Shown: positions 34,899 to 44,077 of the stretch, in pieces | Position numbering within the stretch: position 1 is the stretch's first letter | Layout: the number at the start of each line of letters is the position of its first letter | From: Salinimicrobium marinum | Lineage (GTDB): Bacteria; Bacteroidota; Bacteroidia; Flavobacteriales; Flavobacteriaceae | DNA length: 64,000 nt | Assembly (NCBI RefSeq): GCF_014651535.1 | Contig: NZ_BMXB01000002.1 | Span: forward strand, 310,001-374,000 | Direction: 5' to 3' | Made by a program: the position numbers and the translations under genes | The notes under the pieces: generated by a model | Seen by the model: only the letters and a program-made list of their open reading frames with translations | Database searches by the model: none | Told to the model about the DNA's origin: nothing

Positions 34899-35321
34899 TT
34901 ATTTATTCTTCCCGGCAAGAAAATAATGATCTAAAGAATATTTTCCGCTCCCCGTAAAAAACAGTAGAATATACCCGGTGAGGTATAATAAAGGTAATTC
35001 CTGTCTCCCAAAACCGTCGGGCATGTGGACAATCAAAGCAGCTACAGCCATGGTAATCATTAACGGTATTGCTGCCAGCCTGGTCGCAAGTCCGATGAGA
35101 ATCAAAACGGAACACAGAAATTCAGCAAAAACCGTTAAAGCAAAGCTGGTAGTTGCTCCCAGGCCAATAGGATCGGCAAAAATTATCTCTTCATTTCCAA
35201 AAAACCTGATTAGCTTCGGGGTTCCGTGTGTTAACATAAGGCATGAAATTCCAATCCTGAAGATGAGCAGGCCAAGATCTACTTTTTGAAGGTCAAGGAT
35301 GGTAGAGTATGTTTGTCTCAT
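34899..35321 (-). CDS. DoxX family membrane protein
   Basis: Four membrane helices are visible in 140 residues: FRIGISCLMLTHG, LTVFAEFLCSVLILIGLATR, MITMAVAALIVHM and LYLTGYILLFFTG. The HGTPKL motif and the last-helix GSGKYSLDHYF are typical of DoxX proteins. Some DoxX proteins form the membrane part of quinone-linked thiosulfate or oxidant-handling systems, but the role of this one is unknown. I start at the ATG at 35321. The frame is open for 66 more codons upstream but that extension lacks family similarity. It is transcribed away from the DUF4402 cluster. Confidence 0.85.
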   Translation of the reverse strand: MRQTYSTILDLQKVDLGLLIFRIGISCLMLTHGTPKLIRFFGNEEIIFADPIGLGATTSFALTVFAEFLCSVLILIGLATRLAAIPLMITMAVAALIVHMPDGFGRQELPLLYLTGYILLFFTGSGKYSLDHYFLAGKNK

Positions 35322-35543
35322 GATGTATAAATTAAATAGGAAGATACTAATTTCTTTAGAAGTACCTTTTTTACGCCATTTATTATGTTCTGGACTGGCG
35401 ACATCGATTTCGCAATAAGCTGAATAAGAAAGGATAATCTTTATACTATTTTTCAAAATTGTGTATTTCATCGATATTTCTGTGCTTTTTATCTGATATT
35501 TTAGAATATTTGCGTACACTTGTAGTTATAAATACTACAATAG

Positions 35544-36041
35544 TTGAAACATTTTATCTGCATCCTTATTCTAATGGTCCTTTCCTTCTCAGTGAAAGGA
35601 CAAACGAGTGCAACTGCAAGTTTCACAGCTTCTGTAACTATTATTCAGCCAATTGGAATTACCACAACTTCCAACATGAATTTTGCTAATCTTGATGCAA
35701 AAGACGGTGGTGCAGTAATTCTTACACCCGAAAATACCAGGATAAGTACAGGTGGTGTAAGCCTTGAAGACGATGCCACAGTCTCGGCCGCCGCTTTTGA
35801 AGTGACTGGCGAAGAAGGTTTTGCTTTTTCTATTACCCTTCCTGAAAATGATTACATTCTTACCAATGGAAGTGAAAGTATGATCATTAAAGATTTTACC
35901 AGCAGCCTTGCTGAAGGCGGGAGTATTAGCGGAGGATCCAGAACTGTAAGAGTGGGAGCAACTTTAGACGTCCACCCTAATCAGACTCCGGGAATCTACA
36001 ATAGTCCGGCACCAATGAATGTGACTGTAAATTACAATTAA
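35544..36041 (+). CDS. DUF4402 pilin-like secreted protein 1
   Basis: A 165-residue protein with a signal peptide (LILMVLSFSVKGQ) and a single DUF4402 domain. Family landmarks are the ASFTASVTIIQPIGITTT start strand, NFANLDAKDGGAVILTPENT, and the end GATLDVHPNQTPGIY followed by a terminal strand VTVNYN. The start codon is apparently TTG at 35544; the next in-frame ATG at 35574 would cut the signal peptide. DUF4402 domains resemble spore-coat-protein-U-type and pilin-like immunoglobulin folds, so a fibre subunit is likely. This is inference, supported by the chaperone and usher genes downstream. It is the first gene of the block. Confidence 0.82.
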   Translation: MKHFICILILMVLSFSVKGQTSATASFTASVTIIQPIGITTTSNMNFANLDAKDGGAVILTPENTRISTGGVSLEDDATVSAAAFEVTGEEGFAFSITLPENDYILTNGSESMIIKDFTSSLAEGGSISGGSRTVRVGATLDVHPNQTPGIYNSPAPMNVTVNYN

Positions 36042-36334
36042 TCATTACAATAACTTTCCATTGACTTTATCCCCTGATATTATCTCATAAATCTCCTAAA
36101 TCTTAATTATTTCTTAATTCGTGTTGTTCACCGAATTTAATATCCCCCTGCCGAAATAATTTTTTTACCGGAATAATTTGTTCCACTTTTGCAGTGAACC
36201 TGTACCCTACTTCAAAGATTCACAACCCTACTTGTTTGTTTATTTATTAATTTTTCCAGCCTTAATTTGTTTGGAAAGAAATATGGTATTCTACTATCAT
36301 TTTGAAATATTTTAAAAAATTTATCCTGAAGGGA

Positions 36335-36460
36335 ATGAAAAATATTTTGACTACTACTAAAGGGACGCTGGGAAAAACAGGCTCCTATGCCGGAATAATT
36401 ATAATTACTGCTTTACTCGTGCAAGTAATCATTGACCTGATCTACTCCAATCAGTTGTAG
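36335..36460 (+). CDS. Small single-span membrane protein, 41 residues
   Basis: An ATG frame encodes MKNILTTTKGTLGKTGSYAG followed by one hydrophobic helix (IIIITALLVQVIIDLIY) and SNQL. The frame is not obviously a shadow of anything on the other strand. It sits between the first two DUF4402 genes, in the same orientation. I know no family. It could be a small membrane protein tied to the fibre cluster or independent of it. Confidence 0.45.
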   Translation: MKNILTTTKGTLGKTGSYAGIIIITALLVQVIIDLIYSNQL

Positions 36461-36787
36461 TGTTTACGTTATTTAATATGTATTAAATAGCGAACCTTGC
36501 TTTTCAATGATAAGGTAATTTTCCGTTATTGATCCTATAGATATAAACCTCCAATACAATCAATCATTTCTTTCATTTTTACTGCGTTTTGTCCTTTTCA
36601 AGAGGTGCAGCAGCCACGTTTACAGGCGCTTATTTGTTAAAAATTTTAAGAATTGTGTATTTTAACGAATTTCCGGGGCCGTTATCGACTTTATTTGTAG
36701 GAGCTTTCTTTAGGGTGTACGTTTGCATCATCAAATAATTGATAACCCAAATAGAAAAATAATAAATACCCTAAAAACCTACTTATC
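36461..36787. other. Gap upstream of the second DUF4402 gene
   Basis: There is no coding potential. TTTATTTG near 36692 is a seven-of-eight match to the -7 box for the gene at 36788, but no -33 partner is seen. Nothing else is recognised. Confidence 0.35.
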
Positions 36788-37265
36788 ATGAAAAATTACA
36801 TTTGTTTTATTCGCTCTTATTGCCGGAACTACTTTTGCGCAGGACAAAACTGCAACTGCATCAACTTTTGCTGAAATTGTAGAGCCTCTTACAATCACCA
36901 AGACTAATGATCTTAATTTTGGTCGTATAATTGGAGGAGCCGCTGGAGGTGGTGAAGTTACTATAGCTGCAACTTCTGATGCTACTAGGACAATAGCTGA
37001 TAATTTAAATGCTCCTGGAGGCACTGTATCTTCTGCAAGTTTCGATATTACTGCCAGTACATATGGATATAGTATTACTATGGTTGCTACTGATCTTGCT
37101 AGTGATGCAGGAACCGCAATGGCTCTAGTACCAAAAAGTAGTTTTACCGATAACAAGAGTAGCGGAGACCAAACATTATATGTTGGTGGCACTCTAACTG
37201 TTGGAGCTACCCAGAATGCTGGATTGTATGAAGGCACTGTAGAAGTAACAGTATCTTACGAATAA
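36788..37265 (+). pseudogene. DUF4402 pilin-like protein 2, frameshifted at the start
   Basis: From 36792 to the TAA at 37263-37265 the plus strand encodes a continuous DUF4402 protein with a signal peptide core (TFVLFALIAGTTFAQ), the domain strands EPLTITKTNDLNFGRI and GGTLTVGATQNAGLYEGT, and the terminal strand VTVSYE. No ATG, GTG or TTG is in frame before 37080. The only nearby ATG (36788) is followed by five A and is out of frame. One A fewer or two more would give MKITFVLF or MKKITFVLF, the expected signal peptide. It is therefore a start-proximal indel: a real inactivation, an A-tract slippage, a sequencing error, or a rare ATT start at 36795. Confidence 0.75.
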
Positions 37266-37287
37266 AAAAAATATTTGAAAAACTCTA

Positions 37288-37315
37288 AACGCCGCCCTTG
37301 TGGCGGCGTTTTTTG
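37288..37315 (+). terminator. GC-rich terminator after DUF4402 gene 2
   Basis: Arms AACGCCGCC (37288-37296) and GGCGGCGTT (37302-37310) pair perfectly around a five-base loop, and a T run follows. It isolates gene 2 from gene 3, so the cluster is not a single transcript. Confidence 0.88.
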
Positions 37316-37349
37316 GTTCTATTAAGTTTCGAATTATAAAATCAAACCT

Positions 37350-37844
37350 ATGGAGAAATTAATCCTGATCTTATTGTCTTTGTTCCTGTCAGGACAGGTG
37401 TTTGCTCAGGCTTCTGCATCGGCAACTGTTACAAGTCGGGCTACAGTGATAGATCCTATTAAAATTGATAAAACGGTGGATCTTGATTTTGGGAACGTGA
37501 TTAGTGCCTACACTCCTGGGAGTGTTATCTTATCTCCCGATGGTTCACGTGTGGCGCAGGGAGTACAGATATCTACTTCGTTTCCCGGCACAGTGAACCC
37601 TGCAGAAGCTATCGTCACTCATGGCAATAATAACTACTCCATCACCTTACCCGAGTCTTTTACCTTATATAATCTGGAAAATCCCGATCAAAAATTAGTA
37701 ATTAACCGTTTTACGGTGCAACCTGAAACTGGTGTTGTAACAGATGTAATCAAAATCGGGGCAACGTTAAACTTGGATGCTAATCAATTATCAGGCTTTT
37801 ATACCAATTCCACCGGATTCAATGTAACGGTGACGTATAATTAA
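37350..37844 (+). CDS. DUF4402 pilin-like secreted protein 3
   Basis: The 164-residue product has a signal peptide (LILILLSLFLSGQVFAQ) and one DUF4402 domain: ATVIDPIKIDKTVDLDFGNV, then SVILSPDGSRV, and GATLNLDANQLSGFYTNSTG before the terminal strand VTVTYN. It is close in plan to proteins 1 and 2 but clearly divergent in sequence, as expected for minor and major subunits of one fibre. The alternating hydrophobic first and last strands are compatible with donor-strand assembly, which is inference. ATG start. The PapD-like chaperone gene begins 84 bases downstream and may be co-transcribed. Confidence 0.85.
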   Translation: MEKLILILLSLFLSGQVFAQASASATVTSRATVIDPIKIDKTVDLDFGNVISAYTPGSVILSPDGSRVAQGVQISTSFPGTVNPAEAIVTHGNNNYSITLPESFTLYNLENPDQKLVINRFTVQPETGVVTDVIKIGATLNLDANQLSGFYTNSTGFNVTVTYN

Positions 37845-37928
37845 ATTTTTAGATTTTCTTAACGTTCTTATCTTGTTTTACTTACATTTGTAGTCCCATA
37901 ATAAGATGTAACATAATTCTGCCCCTGC

Positions 37929-38756
37929 ATGAAAAGACAACTACTTAAGATTTCCAGTCTATCTTTTATTTTCCTTTTTATATTTTCTGCTGAAATTTCC
38001 CGGGCACAGGGAGATTTAATGATCATGCCGAAAAGGTTGGTATTTGACGGCTCTCAAAGATCGCAGGAGATCAATCTTGCCAACACCGGAAATGATACTG
38101 CGGTCTATGCTATCTCCTTCGTCAATTATAAGATGACAGAAACCGGAAATTTCAAACAGGTAGAAGAACCGGAAGAAGGTCAGCGTTTCGCTGAAGATTT
38201 CCTCAGATATTTTCCTCGCCGAGTGACTCTGGCTCCTAATGAAGCACAAACAGTAAGGGTGCAACTTACCCGTACCGGAAATCTCGAACAGGGAGAGTAC
38301 CGTTCTCATATGTACTTTAGAGCTGTAGAAGACCAGACCGCTCTGGGAGAAGAAGAAGTACAGGAAGGGGAAGGAATTTCCATCAATATTAAAACGGTTT
38401 TCGGGATCAGTATTCCTATAATTGTTCGGGAAGGCCAGTCCACTACAGCAATTGAACTTACAGATATAGAATTACAGGAACAGGAAGAAAATCCGAAGCT
38501 TTCCCTTGTTCTTAATCGTTCCGGAAATATGTCGGTGTACGGAAATATAAAAGTTGACCACATCTCACCTGAAGGAACTACCACAGAAATTGGAATGGTC
38601 AAAGGAGTTTCTGTCTATACACCAAATAACCAAAGAAATTTCTCATTTGAACTTCGAAATGCAGGAGAAGTGGATCTGAACTCAGGGAAACTCGAAATAT
38701 CCTATTCTGAAGAAAATGGCCAGACATTGGCAAAAAGAATTCACGACCTGAGATAG
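37929..38756 (+). CDS. PapD-like periplasmic fimbrial chaperone
   Basis: The 275-residue protein has a signal peptide (SLSFIFLFIFSAEISRAQ) and two immunoglobulin-like domains as in pilus chaperones. The N-terminal domain shows MPKRLVFDGSQRSQEINLAN and FLRYFPRRVTLAPNEAQTVR, the region that pairs with subunits in PapD/FimC. A Thr/Glu-rich loop precedes the second domain (LVLNRSGNMSVYGNIKVDHI, then FSFELRNAGEVDLNSGKLEI). It should bind DUF4402 subunits in the periplasm and cap their exposed groove until they reach the usher. This follows from the family plus the neighbours. It starts at an ATG. Confidence 0.83.
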   Translation: MKRQLLKISSLSFIFLFIFSAEISRAQGDLMIMPKRLVFDGSQRSQEINLANTGNDTAVYAISFVNYKMTETGNFKQVEEPEEGQRFAEDFLRYFPRRVTLAPNEAQTVRVQLTRTGNLEQGEYRSHMYFRAVEDQTALGEEEVQEGEGISINIKTVFGISIPIIVREGQSTTAIELTDIELQEQEENPKLSLVLNRSGNMSVYGNIKVDHISPEGTTTEIGMVKGVSVYTPNNQRNFSFELRNAGEVDLNSGKLEISYSEENGQTLAKRIHDLR

Positions 38757-38800
38757 ATCAGGAAGTGTTACTTTAATTGCATTCAACCCCCACCCGTTAC

Positions 38801-41800
38801 ATGAGGCTATCCCCTACTCTTTGCCGCTATTTTATCCTGTGCATTTTTATGCTGGGGAGTTATTTTGTGCAAGGGCAAGTTTACCCTCCAGTAATAAACC
38901 CACCAAGTCTAGAATCGAATATATTCTGTGCCGGATCTGAAATTGAAGTCAATTTCGAAGTGAGAAATGGATATCAAAGAGATTTTATTTTTATTTTTTT
39001 TCCTGTCTATTTAAATTATATTCCCTTCACTACTCAAACTGATTATAAATTACTTCTTATAGCACCCAATGGTACAACCCGTGAACTAAAATCATTTAAT
39101 TCCACAACTCAACCCGGAGGGACCAGTAGGAACTTTTTTAATATATCAACTACTGCATCCTTGCCAACAGATCTAATAGGCACAGGCCATACAATACAGG
39201 TAATTTCTACAAATCCTGAAGCAACATCTTTCCAGTCACAATCTTTTCAAATCAATAGAAAACCTTCACCTCCCTCTGTTGTTAGTAATTCTTCAGTATG
39301 TTTGGGAGGTACTTTAGAATTATCGGTTAATGATAATTCCAACGTAACATATTTATGGACAGGTCCGGGTGGATATACCTCCACAGGTCCTACTTTATCC
39401 CGTCCAAATGCCACTACAGCTATGGCTGGAACTTATAGAGTAACTGCCACAGCTAATGGATGTACGAGTGAACCCGCCACTACTGAAGTCAAGGTTGACA
39501 CCCCTGTTACAAATAATCACATTTCTCTCTCTGCAGCAACTTCCGGTTCCCTTAGAGCTACTGTTAATGAAAATGGAAATGTAGTGATGAATGCTCCTGC
39601 GGGAACTATATTTACAAGTGTTCAATTTGCAAGTTACGGAACCCCAACTGACAATAATGGGACTTTTTCTACCTCAAATTGTCATGCACCAAACAGTAAG
39701 GCAATTGTAGAATCTTATTTGTTAGGAAAGAGTACTGCAACCATTCCGGCAACAAATGCGGTTTTTACAGACCCATGTGTAGGCACAGGAAAAAGATTAT
39801 ATGTGCAGGCTACTTACCAAGCTACAACCCCTACAATTTGTTCGGGTACTAATCCAGGAATTATTCCCGGGAGCAGCCCCAAGGGTGGTGCCTCAACTAA
39901 TCAATTTTTGTGGGAAAGTAGTACTACAGGGGCTACAGAAGGTTTTTCTGCAGCTGCAGGGACATATAATACCAAAGATTATAATCCTGGAAATCTTGAA
40001 AAAACTACCTGGTTTAGAAGAAAGGTAGTGTCTGGAAGTTGTTCAGTCATTTCAAATACATTAAGAATAGATGTTAAACAAGCCGTAACAGTTCCCAGCG
40101 CAAGTAACAATGGACCCTTGTGTACCGGCGCAACTTTGAATCTGTATGCTACAGAAGTTGCAGGGGCTACATACCAATGGACAGGGCCCAATAATTATAG
40201 TTCGACCTTAAGAAACCCTGTTATTACCAATGTTAGTGCTGGACACGCCGGTACTTATTTCGTTACAGCCAGCGTTGATGGATGTACGAGTAAGGCTGGA
40301 AATACAACAGTTACGCTAAACCCAATAATACCATCTACCGGCGATGAAAATTTAGCAGGAACAGATTCATGGATTGGCCATGTCTACGAGGGGACGAGCT
40401 TTGAAACTTATATGGGCACTTATACAGAACCGGAAACCTTTGTACAAGGTTTTGGAGGAAATGAAGTCTGTTTCGGTATCACTTCTACCGGAAATCCTAC
40501 TTCTATATATACTGAAACCTTTTCTGTCCGCTATCTTAACAACAGTACTAAAAATGGACTTTATGTAGCAGATTTAACCTCAGATGATGGTATTAGATTT
40601 AAGGTCAACGGAGAAATTATCCACGATAACTGGATTCCAAGATCACCAACCACAGATGCTAATGTCCTGCTAAATCTAGATCAACAGGACAACCTACTCA
40701 CCTATGAATATTATGAAAATAGTGGAGGCAATGTTGCTCAATTTCAAAATTTACGAAAAGTAACTGATAATATTCTGACTGGCGGTACCAATCAAACTGT
40801 TTGTGAGGATAAAACTGCTCAACCTATTGTGGGGGATGCTATTGGTTTGGTTTCAGGAATAACTACCTTAGGAACCGGCTATCAATGGGTATACAGCACT
40901 ACAGAGAATGGTGATAAAATTGAAATTCCTGGTGCAAATCAAAAAGATTTTACGCCAGATTTAACTGCTGCGCCATTTAATACCCCGGGTGAATACTTTA
41001 TTTACAGGCTTGTTAATATACAAAGTACTAATAACAGGTTAAATGGAGTTGATAATTACACTACAACTCACACTTCAAATGCGGCAAATTTAATAATAGG
41101 ACAAATTCCTCAGGTACAAATCACCGCTAATCCCATGGAATTATGTGAAGGAGGAAATGTTGAGTTTTCAGCAATATTTACAGGGAGCGGTTCCTATATG
41201 GTCACTATTGAAGTGAACGGAACCTCAATGGGAAGTATACCTGTAAACGATAACAATTTAGAAATGCCATATGCGGTAAATGTCACAAGTATTTTTAGAG
41301 TTACCAGCATTACCGATCAAATTACAGGATGTATAAATAACTCTCCAAATGCATCGCTTACTATTGAAGTCGATCAGCCGATCAATTCAAATACGATTGA
41401 GGGAAATCAGGAGCTGTGTGGTAATAAAAGTATGCAACCCCTTACAGGAAGTACACCACAAGGTGGTGATGGCACTTTTACTTACGAGTGGTTAAGTAGT
41501 ACAAGCGGGCCCAATGAAGGATTTATTTCTATTGGGAACACAAATAACAAAGATTTTAATCCAATACCTCTTTCAGAGACTACCTGGTTTAAAAGGAAAG
41601 TGACTTCCGGTGTTTGTGCAGAAAGTGTTTCGAATGCAGTGAAAATTACATTTTATGATGAAATCACAAACAATATTATTAATTATTCAGGAGAAACAGG
41701 GAACGTTTGTATAGGTAGTTCTGCTTTAGAGATCATCGGTTCTCAACCCACAGGTGGAAATGAAAGTTTTACTTATTTATGGGAGACTAATACTACAGGT

Positions 41801-44077
41801 CCTAACAGCGGCTTTACTCCCGCCCCAGGCACCAACACTCAAAAAGATTACCAACCGGAGACACTTTTAGAAACTACCTGGTTTAGAAGGATTGTAACTT
41901 CCACCGGGAGTTGTACTGAAAATATTTCGGAACCGATTCGGATAAATCCTTTACCCACAGCTACAGTGGAATTTCCAGAAGTTGTGTGCAGTGGTCAACC
42001 TGCAAGTATAACGGGTTACTTTACCGGTACAGGACCGTGGAAGGTCTCTGTAAATATGGGCACTTCAAATCCACTGGATTTTACAATCTATGATCGCAAT
42101 TTCACGGAAAATATTCCGATTACCCAGTCCACAAACTTTGTTGTTAATAGTATTTCTGATCTGGGAACAGACTGTATTAACACAAATCCTGAAATTTCTT
42201 TTACTATTGCTGTAAACAATGAATGGGAATGGACGGGTACTGAAGATACTGACTGGAATAACCCAGCTAACTGGAGTTGCAACCAAATTCCAACACTCCA
42301 AAATACTGTATTAATACCTGCCAGACTTTCTAATTATCCTGAAATCAATTCGGGTGCTGCGGCTTTGTCTAAAGATATCAGCATTGAAAATGGCGCATCT
42401 GTATTGGTTGATAATTATTCGATTTATATCGCCGGAAAAATATCAAATTCAGGAGTATTCGATGCCAAAAACGGACATATCTGGCTGGCTGGAAACTCTG
42501 CTCAAACCGTTCCTGCTGAGACTTTCGCAGATAACAGGATCAAAAATCTCACCCTGAACAATTCTTCAGGAGTAGTTTCTCAGGGAGCGCTAGAAATTAC
42601 AGGAATTCTAAAAGCTCAATCAGGACATTTTGATACAGGTAACAATCTAACACTCATTTCCGACGAAGTTCAAACTGCCCTCATTGACGGATCCGGTTCC
42701 GGAGAGATAACCGGAACAGTAAAAATGCAGCGATATTTGGATAACAGCTTTGGATATAAATATTTTAGTTCTCCTTTTCAGAATTCCACAGTTGGAGATT
42801 TTACTCCATATATCAACCTGAAAGAGTCTTTTCCTAATTTTTACAGCTATAACGAAAATAGGGAAGATTCAAATGGAAATGATGCTACCGGCTGGGAAGA
42901 ATATACTTCCATTAATTCTCCCATCAACACGATAGAAGGTTACGCAATGAATTTTGGAGATAGTATTCAGGCGCAGACGGTCGAGATTTCAGGTATTGTG
43001 AACAACGGCATCTTTTCCAGAACCCTCTACAATCACAGCAGGACATACACTCAAGGCTTTAATCTCGTTGGAAACCCTTACCCTTCCCCCATTGATTGGG
43101 AAGCAACCAATGGTTGGACAAAAACTAATATAGACGATGCTATTTACTTTTTTACAGCCGGCACCACCGATCGCTACACGGGAACCTATAGCTCTTATGT
43201 TAACGGCATTCAAAGTGAAGATGGAAAATCTTCCAATATTATCCCATCCATGCAGGGATTCTTTGTTCATGTAAGTGATGTTGCAGCAGACGTCTCTCCT
43301 ACTGTAGGAACATTAGGCATGACCAATTCAGTAAGGGTTAATAATTTTACCCAGCCATTTTTAAAACAATCTGCAAAACAGACTCCGGCTTTAATTAGAA
43401 TCACTGCCGGATTCGAAGGTGAACAATCGGCCGATCCTACTGTGATCTATTTCAATTCCTATGCTACCACCGGATTTGAAAAAAAACTGGACGCTCACAA
43501 ATTGATGAATACTGCCATAAATGTTCCTAATTTTTACAGCTTTACTCCTAAAAGAGAGAAACTGGCAATTAGTGCTATATCCAATTCCATAGGTAGGGAA
43601 CCTGAAAGAATACCTTTGGGAATTAAAACGGATAGAGCAGGTGCAATAGCCATTTCTTTAAAAGATACGGAAAATCTTTCTACAGGAGCATATTTATATC
43701 TTGTAGATGAGGAAAAGAGAATTGTTCAGGATCTGAACAATGACCCCGTGTACCGATTCCATGTACAAAAAGGGGAAACTAACTCCAGATTTTATCTCGT
43801 GTTTTCCAACACCAGGATTTCAGATCCTGCAGTGATTTACAATGAACCTTTTAGTGCAGAAACCCGTAACGGACAGGTACTCGTGAGAATGAACCTTGAA
43901 GAAGGAGAAAGAGGTCCGCTGCAGATAAGCACCGTCACAGGACAAATAATCAGTGTCCTGGAAGTAGCTGAAAAAGAAGTTGTAGAGGTTCATGGAATTA
44001 GAAGTACGGGGGTTTATTTCATAAGCTATCTTTCAGGAAAAGAAACATTCACCAAAAAAGTTCTAGTGAAAAAATGA
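38801..44077 (+). CDS. Giant multidomain adhesin with T9SS C-terminal signal
   Basis: This 1,758-residue secreted protein starts at the ATG at 38801; a TTG eight codons upstream is less likely. After a signal peptide (to about residue 26) come Ig-like domains at about 156-232 and 427-505 (YLWTGPGGYTSTG, YQWTGPNNYSSTL). Residues 240-338 resemble a galactose/rhamnose-binding SUEL lectin domain (FASYGTPTDNNGTFSTSNCH, then DPCVGTGKRLYVQATY). A PA14-like region lies at about 513-653. Three copies of a repeat ending TTWFRRKV follow the same plan. The last 85 residues form a type A T9SS sorting domain ending GKETFTKKVLVKK. The stop overlaps the next ATG by four bases, coupling it to DUF4402 gene 4 and the usher. 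Confidence 0.85.
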   Translation: MRLSPTLCRYFILCIFMLGSYFVQGQVYPPVINPPSLESNIFCAGSEIEVNFEVRNGYQRDFIFIFFPVYLNYIPFTTQTDYKLLLIAPNGTTRELKSFNSTTQPGGTSRNFFNISTTASLPTDLIGTGHTIQVISTNPEATSFQSQSFQINRKPSPPSVVSNSSVCLGGTLELSVNDNSNVTYLWTGPGGYTSTGPTLSRPNATTAMAGTYRVTATANGCTSEPATTEVKVDTPVTNNHISLSAATSGSLRATVNENGNVVMNAPAGTIFTSVQFASYGTPTDNNGTFSTSNCHAPNSKAIVESYLLGKSTATIPATNAVFTDPCVGTGKRLYVQATYQATTPTICSGTNPGIIPGSSPKGGASTNQFLWESSTTGATEGFSAAAGTYNTKDYNPGNLEKTTWFRRKVVSGSCSVISNTLRIDVKQAVTVPSASNNGPLCTGATLNLYATEVAGATYQWTGPNNYSSTLRNPVITNVSAGHAGTYFVTASVDGCTSKAGNTTVTLNPIIPSTGDENLAGTDSWIGHVYEGTSFETYMGTYTEPETFVQGFGGNEVCFGITSTGNPTSIYTETFSVRYLNNSTKNGLYVADLTSDDGIRFKVNGEIIHDNWIPRSPTTDANVLLNLDQQDNLLTYEYYENSGGNVAQFQNLRKVTDNILTGGTNQTVCEDKTAQPIVGDAIGLVSGITTLGTGYQWVYSTTENGDKIEIPGANQKDFTPDLTAAPFNTPGEYFIYRLVNIQSTNNRLNGVDNYTTTHTSNAANLIIGQIPQVQITANPMELCEGGNVEFSAIFTGSGSYMVTIEVNGTSMGSIPVNDNNLEMPYAVNVTSIFRVTSITDQITGCINNSPNASLTIEVDQPINSNTIEGNQELCGNKSMQPLTGSTPQGGDGTFTYEWLSSTSGPNEGFISIGNTNNKDFNPIPLSETTWFKRKVTSGVCAESVSNAVKITFYDEITNNIINYSGETGNVCIGSSALEIIGSQPTGGNESFTYLWETNTTGPNSGFTPAPGTNTQKDYQPETLLETTWFRRIVTSTGSCTENISEPIRINPLPTATVEFPEVVCSGQPASITGYFTGTGPWKVSVNMGTSNPLDFTIYDRNFTENIPITQSTNFVVNSISDLGTDCINTNPEISFTIAVNNEWEWTGTEDTDWNNPANWSCNQIPTLQNTVLIPARLSNYPEINSGAAALSKDISIENGASVLVDNYSIYIAGKISNSGVFDAKNGHIWLAGNSAQTVPAETFADNRIKNLTLNNSSGVVSQGALEITGILKAQSGHFDTGNNLTLISDEVQTALIDGSGSGEITGTVKMQRYLDNSFGYKYFSSPFQNSTVGDFTPYINLKESFPNFYSYNENREDSNGNDATGWEEYTSINSPINTIEGYAMNFGDSIQAQTVEISGIVNNGIFSRTLYNHSRTYTQGFNLVGNPYPSPIDWEATNGWTKTNIDDAIYFFTAGTTDRYTGTYSSYVNGIQSEDGKSSNIIPSMQGFFVHVSDVAADVSPTVGTLGMTNSVRVNNFTQPFLKQSAKQTPALIRITAGFEGEQSADPTVIYFNSYATTGFEKKLDAHKLMNTAINVPNFYSFTPKREKLAISAISNSIGREPERIPLGIKTDRAGAIAISLKDTENLSTGAYLYLVDEEKRIVQDLNNDPVYRFHVQKGETNSRFYLVFSNTRISDPAVIYNEPFSAETRNGQVLVRMNLEEGERGPLQISTVTGQIISVLEVAEKEVVEVHGIRSTGVYFISYLSGKETFTKKVLVKK

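Noticed and set aside
34727-34918. A 63-codon minus-strand frame after the DoxX gene
   Set aside because: It overlaps the DoxX stop, has no family features and is AT-rich like other intergenic DNA.
36779-37237. A 152-codon minus-strand frame opposite the second DUF4402 gene
   Set aside because: The opposite strand encodes a recognisable DUF4402 domain and signal peptide over the same bases. The minus-strand product is a low-complexity Ala/Val/Pro chain with no domain.
38777-38800. TTG start eight codons upstream for the adhesin
   Set aside because: The ATG at 38801 leads directly into a normal signal peptide. The extension adds polar residues (HSTPTRY) that would not improve it.
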